From positions 1 to 37,337 of the forward strand of contig DAOUQP010000006.1 of assembly GCA_030625575.1 (NCBI GenBank): 37,337 nucleotides of DNA. Direction: 5' to 3'. Shown here one piece after another: positions 32,566 to 37,337 of the stretch. The position numbers were made by a program, and so were the translations under genes. The DNA is from Eubacteriales bacterium (GTDB lineage Bacteria; Bacillota; Clostridia; Peptostreptococcales; Acidaminobacteraceae). The notes under the pieces were generated by a model. The model made no database searches. It saw nothing but the letters and a program-made list of their open reading frames with translations, and was not told the DNA's origin. The number at the start of each line of letters is the position of its first letter. Position 1 is the stretch's first letter.

Positions 32566-34341
32566 ATGAAAAGAATTTATAAAATGTCATCTCACTTAAG
32601 CAATAAAATCGCTGCAGGTGAGGTAATAGAGAGCCCCGCATCAGTTGTTAAAGAATTAGTTGAAAATTCAATTGATGCTAAAGCTGATGAAATAAGCATC
32701 AGTGTTGGAAATGCTGGGAAAGAATTTATTAAAATCGTAGATAACGGCAATGGCATTCATGAAGATGACATTCCATTGATTTTCGAGCGTCATGCGACAA
32801 GTAAAATTATCGAAGATGAAGATATCAACCATATCAGATCATTGGGTTTTAGAGGAGAAGCTTTAGCAAGTATAGCTGCTGTTTCTAAAGTGGAGATGAT
32901 TTCGAAACAAAAGGAATCTCAACTTGGATTTAAGATAAATGTTATAAAAGGTAATTTATTTAGTCATGAGAAAGTAACATCAACTCCAGGAACTACAATT
33001 TCAATTGGAGATTTGTTCTTCAATGTTCCTGCAAGAAAGAAATTCCTTAAAAGCAATTCTACAGAAATAAAAAACATCAATCATATTGTTTACAATTTGG
33101 CTATAGCAAATCCAAGCCTTAAATTCAATTACACTGTTGATAATAAACTGGTATTCCATACAAAAGGAAATGGAAATGTCATAGATGTCGTTTATAGTAT
33201 TTACGGTAGAGAAATGATCAATCATTTGCTGGAATTCAAATTATCATATGAAAATGTCGATATATATGGATTGACGACAGATTTAAACTATTACAGAGGA
33301 AACAAACAGTTGCAAAGCATCTTTGTGAATGATAGATATGTACAAAACAATGCTTTGATCGATGGAATTAATGAAGCCTATAAAGCACTTATACCTATAC
33401 ATAAGTTTCCAGTTTTTTTTGTGAAAATCGATATTGATATAGAACGTGTAGATGTCAATATACATCCAACTAAATTGATAGTAAAAATTGAAAACGAAAA
33501 CAATATAGCTTTTTCTCTGCAGAAAAACTTAAGAGAGAAACTATATAAAAAAGATATCAATACTCAATATGAAGTAAAGAAAGAAGCTCCACCGCTAGAA
33601 GTCAATAAAGTTCAGAAGATGGAAGAAGAAGTTATTCAGCCGAGTATATTTGATAATTTCAATAAAAAAGCAAAAGAAGATACTATAAAAGAACATATAG
33701 AGAGCTATCATAATCAAATTATTGAAAAAAGCGTTGAAATTCCCAGTAGAAAATATGAAATTTACGAAAACTTACATTACATCGGACAATTATTGAAAAC
33801 ATATCTGATATTTGAAAAGGAAAATGATATGTACTTAATTGATCAACATGCAGGACATGAAAAGATTCTTTACGAAAAATATATGGAAAAATATAATTCT
33901 CATAAATTAGATTCGCAAATTCTTTTAGTTCCTGATATTATTCAAGTATCAAAAGAAGATATCAAAGCTATTGAAATCAATCAAAACAGGTATGAAAATT
34001 TTGGATATGATTTAGAGGTATTTGGTGATAACGAAATTATTATCAGAAGTATTCCTTCAATATTCACTTTAAGTCAAGCCAAAAAAATGATTTTGACATT
34101 AATTGATTTGTATCATTCAAAGGAATTTTTACTCAATAGTTTAACTGAAAGCGATATTATTCAGCAATCATGTAAACATGCCATTAAAGCACATGACGAA
34201 CTGCTTAACATTGAAGCAAAGCATTTAATCGAACAATTGAAAGTCTTGAAAGATCCATTGACTTGTCCTCATGGCAGGCCGATAATCATTAAAGTATCAA
34301 ATAGAGAATTAGAAAAAATGTTTTATAGAATTCAGGTGTAA
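32566..34341 (+). CDS. mutL: DNA mismatch repair protein MutL
   Basis: GHKL ATPase that couples MutS to strand incision. The N-terminal domain has LSNKIAAGEVIESPASVVKELVENSIDA, DNGNGI, RHATSKI and LGFRGEALASI. The C-terminal domain keeps the metal-dependent endonuclease motif DQHAGHEKILYE (DQHA-x2-E-x4-E), SCKHAIKAHD and CPHGRP, so this is an incising MutL and the organism should not need MutH. The linker (about residues 335-400) is low-complexity and K/E rich. The 591-residue length is normal. Confidence 0.97.
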   Translation: MKRIYKMSSHLSNKIAAGEVIESPASVVKELVENSIDAKADEISISVGNAGKEFIKIVDNGNGIHEDDIPLIFERHATSKIIEDEDINHIRSLGFRGEALASIAAVSKVEMISKQKESQLGFKINVIKGNLFSHEKVTSTPGTTISIGDLFFNVPARKKFLKSNSTEIKNINHIVYNLAIANPSLKFNYTVDNKLVFHTKGNGNVIDVVYSIYGREMINHLLEFKLSYENVDIYGLTTDLNYYRGNKQLQSIFVNDRYVQNNALIDGINEAYKALIPIHKFPVFFVKIDIDIERVDVNIHPTKLIVKIENENNIAFSLQKNLREKLYKKDINTQYEVKKEAPPLEVNKVQKMEEEVIQPSIFDNFNKKAKEDTIKEHIESYHNQIIEKSVEIPSRKYEIYENLHYIGQLLKTYLIFEKENDMYLIDQHAGHEKILYEKYMEKYNSHKLDSQILLVPDIIQVSKEDIKAIEINQNRYENFGYDLEVFGDNEIIIRSIPSIFTLSQAKKMILTLIDLYHSKEFLLNSLTESDIIQQSCKHAIKAHDELLNIEAKHLIEQLKVLKDPLTCPHGRPIIIKVSNRELEKMFYRIQV

Positions 34342-34343
34342 AT

Positions 34344-35264
34344 ATGAAAGTGATTGCAATAGTCGGGCCGACTGCAGTTGGAAAAACCGATATATCGATA
34401 AAACTGGCAAAAAAATTGAATGGAGAGATTATCAATCTTGATTCTGTTCAAATTTATAAGGAGCTGAATATCGGTTCTGCAAAACCTAGTAGTGAAGAGT
34501 TGGAAGAAATACCTCATCACTTGATAGATTGCATTGAACCAAATGAAAGCTTTACAGTTTCGGATTATAAAAGGTTGGCAGAAATCAAAATAAAGGAAAT
34601 ATCAGCAAAAGGAAAGGTTCCCATTTTAGTTGGTGGAACGGGTCTTTATTTGAATTCGCTATATTATGAGATGGATTTTAATAAGGCCAATCAAGATCTT
34701 GAATATAGAAATGAATTAGAAGCTTTAGCCCAGAGCGAGGGGAAAGAAGCTGTTTATGAAATTCTAAAAAAAGTAGATCCAAATAGTGCTGATAAAATAC
34801 ATCCAAATAATCTTAAGCGCGTAATAAGAGCCTTGGAAATAAATAAAATTTCCGGCAGTAATAAAAAAGATTACAAGACAAATTTGAAGTTGAATAATGA
34901 ATATGAGTTTGTTTTGATCGGTCTTAATATGAATCGTAGGAAACTCTATGCAAGAATAAACAAAAGAGTCGACTTGATGATTGAAAACGGGTTGATTGAT
35001 GAAGTAATAAAACTAAAAAAAATGGGTTTAGATGATAGTTTTAACTCAATGAAGGGTATAGGATATAAAGAGGTATTAGCTTATTTAGATAATATGTATA
35101 ATCATGAGACAATGATAAAAGTAATAAAACAGAATTCTAGACATTATGCTAAAAGACAATTGACATGGTTTAAACAATATGACACAATGAATTGGTTTAT
35201 TTTAGATGATTATTCAGATATTAAAGATATTATTATAGATATAGAAAGCTATATACTTAGCTAG
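34344..35264 (+). CDS. miaA: tRNA dimethylallyltransferase
   Basis: Transfers the dimethylallyl group from dimethylallyl diphosphate to A37 of tRNAs that read U-starting codons, using the product of the isoprenoid genes in this window. The 306-residue protein has the P-loop [65 protein letters not shown] and [13 protein letters not shown]. It follows mutL by 2 bases and is followed by hfq, an arrangement conserved in Firmicutes and Proteobacteria. Confidence 0.97.
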   Translation: MKVIAIVGPTAVGKTDISIKLAKKLNGEIINLDSVQIYKELNIGSAKPSSEELEEIPHHLIDCIEPNESFTVSDYKRLAEIKIKEISAKGKVPILVGGTGLYLNSLYYEMDFNKANQDLEYRNELEALAQSEGKEAVYEILKKVDPNSADKIHPNNLKRVIRALEINKISGSNKKDYKTNLKLNNEYEFVLIGLNMNRRKLYARINKRVDLMIENGLIDEVIKLKKMGLDDSFNSMKGIGYKEVLAYLDNMYNHETMIKVIKQNSRHYAKRQLTWFKQYDTMNWFILDDYSDIKDIIIDIESYILS

Positions 35265-35289
35265 CAAATTTATTAGAGGGGGAATCCAT

Positions 35290-35544
35290 ATGAAACAAGT
35301 TATTAATCTACAAGATATTATTTTGAATCAGGTTCGAAAAGAGCGCATTATGATTACAATTTTTTTAATCAGCGGATATCAAATTAGAGGTTTGGTTAAA
35401 GGATTTGATAATTATACAATCATCATGGATAGTGATGGCAAGCAACAGATGATATATAAACATGCTATTTCTACTATGATACCTGCTAGAGAGATAAATT
35501 TCATGAAAAAAGAAACTGAAGAAGAGCAAATAACTAAGGCGTAG
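35290..35544 (+). CDS. hfq: RNA chaperone Hfq
   Basis: Hexameric Sm-like protein that binds small RNAs and A/U-rich mRNA tails. The 84-residue protein has Sm1 ([40 protein letters not shown]) and Sm2 with the signature YKHAIST, preceded by [10 protein letters not shown] strong GAGGGGGA ribosome binding site precedes the ATG. The C-terminal tail is short and charged. The last codons form the 5' arm of the terminator. Confidence 0.96.
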   Translation: MKQVINLQDIILNQVRKERIMITIFLISGYQIRGLVKGFDNYTIIMDSDGKQQMIYKHAISTMIPAREINFMKKETEEEQITKA

Positions 35545-35558
35545 CCTTAGTTATTTTT
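35528..35558 (+). terminator. Rho-independent terminator overlapping the hfq end
   Basis: A 13-bp perfect stem (35528-35540 with 35544-35556) and a 3-base GTA loop, ending in a T-run. The stop codon TAG lies across the loop. Such a strong U-tailed hairpin on the hfq mRNA is also the type of 3' end Hfq binds. Confidence 0.92.
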
Positions 35559-35568
35559 GGGAGGATAT

Positions 35569-36825
35569 ATGTACAAAATTTTTGGAATTTCTGAAGACCT
35601 GATTAAACTAAAAGATGAAATTGAATTTGAATTGCAAGACCAATTTCAAAAATTAGATAAGATTAATGAATTCAATCAATTGAAAGTTTTAAAAGCCATG
35701 CAAAACGCCAGGCTTTCTGATCAGCATTTCAACTGGACTACAGGATATGGTTATAATGATATAGGAAGAGAAAAAACAGAAGAAATATATGCAGATATAT
35801 TCAACACTGAAGATGCTCTTGTGAGACCTCAGATTGTATCTGGAACCCATGCGTTATCATTAGCATTATGGGGCGTGTTAAGACCTAATGATTTAATGTT
35901 GTCCATTTCAGGTAAGCCATACGATACTTTAGAAGAAGTAATTGGCTTAAATGGACATAATGGCTCATCGCTTATTGAATTTGGCATTGAATACGATCAA
36001 ATCGATTTGAATGAATCAGGAAATTTCAATTATACTGAAGTAGAAAACTATCTACAAACAAAAAAAGTTAAAATGATTTATATTCAGCGCTCTGGGGGTT
36101 ATAGTTTTAGGCCTTCTTTGACTATTGAGTCTATTGAAAAAGCGACTAAATTAATTAAATCAATCGATGAATCAATAATCATTATGGTTGATAACTGCTA
36201 TGGTGAATTTATTGATATAAAAGAACCTACCGATGTAGGAGTAGATCTGATGGCGGGTTCGCTCATTAAAAATCCTGGTGGTGGTTTAGCATTGACAGGT
36301 GGTTATATAGTAGGCAAAAATAATCTTATTACTCAGGTAAGTTATCGATTGACTTCTCCTGGAATAGGAAAAGAAACCGGTTTGACTTTTGGACAAACAA
36401 GACAAGTACTTCAAGGATTGTTTATGGCTCCTAAAGTTGTTAGCGGTGCTTTAAAGGGTGCAATTCTATGTGGAGCAATGAGTGAAAAACTCGGTTATGA
36501 AATTTCACCAAAGGTAAATGAAAATAGAAGTGACATCATACAAGCTATTAAACTAGAAAATCCAGAGAAAGTCATAAAATTCTGTAAGGGAATCCAAGCT
36601 GCTGCGCCTGTTGATTCATATGTAACACCAGAACCATGGGCTATGCCAGGATACCATTCTCCTGTTATAATGGCTGCAGGAGCATTTGTTCAAGGCTCAT
36701 CCATAGAACTGAGTGCCGATGCCCCGATTGAAGAACCATACGTTGTCTATTTTCAAGGTGGCTTGACTTATGAGCATTCGAAATTTGGTGTTTTGATGGG
36801 ATTACAGCATATGCTATACAAATAG
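35569..36825 (+). CDS. YnbB-type PLP enzyme (methionine gamma-lyase family protein)
   Basis: A 418-residue PLP-dependent fold-type I enzyme of the family annotated as methionine gamma-lyase family or aluminium resistance protein (YnbB). Motifs are QNARLSDQHFNWTTGYGYNDIGRE, the cofactor-stacking region RPQIVSGTHALSLALWGVLRPND, the aspartate in VDNCYGEFID and the PLP lysine in MAGSLIKNPGGGLALTGGYIVG. The substrate is not established. GGGAGGA sits 4 bases before ATG 35569; an in-frame TTG at 35557 lies in the hfq terminator. In Bacillus hflX sits between hfq and ynbB; here it is missing. A terminator follows. Confidence 0.88.
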   Translation: MYKIFGISEDLIKLKDEIEFELQDQFQKLDKINEFNQLKVLKAMQNARLSDQHFNWTTGYGYNDIGREKTEEIYADIFNTEDALVRPQIVSGTHALSLALWGVLRPNDLMLSISGKPYDTLEEVIGLNGHNGSSLIEFGIEYDQIDLNESGNFNYTEVENYLQTKKVKMIYIQRSGGYSFRPSLTIESIEKATKLIKSIDESIIIMVDNCYGEFIDIKEPTDVGVDLMAGSLIKNPGGGLALTGGYIVGKNNLITQVSYRLTSPGIGKETGLTFGQTRQVLQGLFMAPKVVSGALKGAILCGAMSEKLGYEISPKVNENRSDIIQAIKLENPEKVIKFCKGIQAAAPVDSYVTPEPWAMPGYHSPVIMAAGAFVQGSSIELSADAPIEEPYVVYFQGGLTYEHSKFGVLMGLQHMLYK

Positions 36826-36838
36826 GAGTATAGTAAAG

Positions 36839-36866
36839 CCCATATCTTTTATCGATATGGGTTTTC
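36839..36866 (+). terminator. Rho-independent terminator after the YnbB-type gene
   Basis: Perfect 8-bp stem CCCATATC/GATATGGG with a 7-base loop, then TTTTC. Between here and 37108 there is no gene. A weaker AAATCGA/TCGATTT pair (36957-37003) ending in a T-run and a TATAAT box at 37061-37066 are all I can see there. Confidence 0.85.
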
Positions 36867-37108
36867 GTTATATAAATCTTAATACACCTTAAATAGCTGC
36901 TTGAATTATGCTTTGTCACGATATATTTAAAAGAAAATATTCACCAGACTTAAGATAAATCGAAGGAATAGGGAAGATTAGATATTTAATAACGCCTCGA
37001 TTTTTTAATAATTTCTTTTTTCATTATCTACAAATATGACGATGTTGTTGTATTTTTCACTATAATCCGATAAAATAATAATATTATAATTTAAAAAGGA
37101 GAGTTGTT

Positions 37109-37337
37109 ATGAATAAACCAATATTATCCGCTCATTTTGAGTCTAGAATCCCTTCATCTGTGAGATTAGCACAAATGAAATATGATGATCGAAAAGTTAA
37201 ACCTGAAGCTGTAATCAATGTAGGAATTGGTAATGTTTCTCTTCCTACAAATCCTGCTATGATAAAAAGAATGTTTTCATTAGATGCACCAGATAGCCCT
37301 TTTAAAGATGGTGTCATCAGATATTCAAGCACAGTAG
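37109..37337 (+). CDS. Class I/II PLP-dependent aminotransferase, cut by the window end
   Basis: The first 76 codons of a gene that runs off the window. AAAGGAGAG precedes the ATG. The sequence SSVRLAQMKYDDRKVKP...VINVGIGNVSLPTNPAMIKRMF...DSPFKDGVIRYSSTV resembles the N-terminus of a class I/II fold aminotransferase, in which IGNVSLPTNPAM takes the place of the usual G-x-P-D-F-x-T-P. A -10-like TATAAT lies at 37061-37066, but I see no good -35. The substrate cannot be inferred from this piece. Confidence 0.7.
   Translation, partial: MNKPILSAHFESRIPSSVRLAQMKYDDRKVKPEAVINVGIGNVSLPTNPAMIKRMFSLDAPDSPFKDGVIRYSSTV

Noticed and set aside
1-37337. CRISPR arrays, tRNA or rRNA genes, intact insertion sequences or prophage genes
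   Set aside because: No direct-repeat/spacer pattern, no tRNA-like cloverleaf, no rRNA sequence and no transposase or phage gene was found.

Overview
The window is a strongly AT-rich, densely packed stretch of chromosome. Every recognisable gene lies on the + strand. Gene order and content point to an anaerobic low-GC Firmicute of the Clostridia/Tissierellia type. The evidence is the efp, asp23-nusB-xseA-xseB-ispA-dxs-tlyA-argR-recN, xerD-deoB-punA-pdp, scpAB-rluB, cmk-plsC-ispH(S1) and miaB-mutS-mutL-miaA-hfq blocks, the IspH-S1 fusion, and a four-subunit 2-oxoacid:ferredoxin oxidoreductase. The sporulation genes that normally sit at several of these junctions in spore formers are missing, so the lineage is probably asporogenous. 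Species cannot be named from the sequence.

Layout: 1-2 kb has the end of aroK, then aroQ, efp and an acidic zinc-ribbon protein that closes with a terminator. 2-17.5 kb is one long co-directional series: asp23, nusB, a TsaD-like paralogue, exonuclease VII (xseAB), ispA, a DUF212/YuiD membrane protein, a large structured non-coding RNA, its putative membrane partner, dxs, tlyA, argR, recN, a XerD-like protein, deoB, two purine nucleoside phosphorylases and a pyrimidine nucleoside phosphorylase, closed by a terminator. 17.5-21.2 kb has a short CCA/poly(A)-polymerase-type nucleotidyltransferase, scpA, scpB, rluB, a small unknown protein and mnmM. 21.3-25 kb has korDABC and an RpiR-type regulator. 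25-28.2 kb has cmk, plsC and ispH-S1. 28.2-28.5 kb is a gene-free gap with terminators and a hairpin resembling an IS200/IS605 right end. 28.5-37.3 kb has miaB, mutS, mutL, miaA, hfq, a YnbB-type PLP enzyme and the start of an aminotransferase cut by the window edge.

The most notable element is the roughly 550-nt gene-free stretch at 6523-7069. Its two ends pair (GGTGGT with ACCACC), it is full of strong hairpins, and it sits between isoprenoid genes immediately upstream of a small multi-pass membrane protein. This matches OLE RNA (Ornate Large Extremophilic RNA) and its partner OapA. OLE is a described class, but it is one of the most elaborate bacterial RNAs known and its role is only partly understood. 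The second notable feature is the XerD-like recombinase at the normal xerD locus: four of its catalytic positions, including the nucleophilic tyrosine, appear substituted.

Functionally the window joins isoprenoid synthesis (dxs, ispA, ispH) with a membrane RNA-protein complex, nucleoside salvage (deoB, two PNPs, pdp), chromosome maintenance (recN, xerD-like, scpAB, mutSL, xseAB), and tRNA/rRNA modification (miaA, miaB, mnmM, rluB, tlyA).
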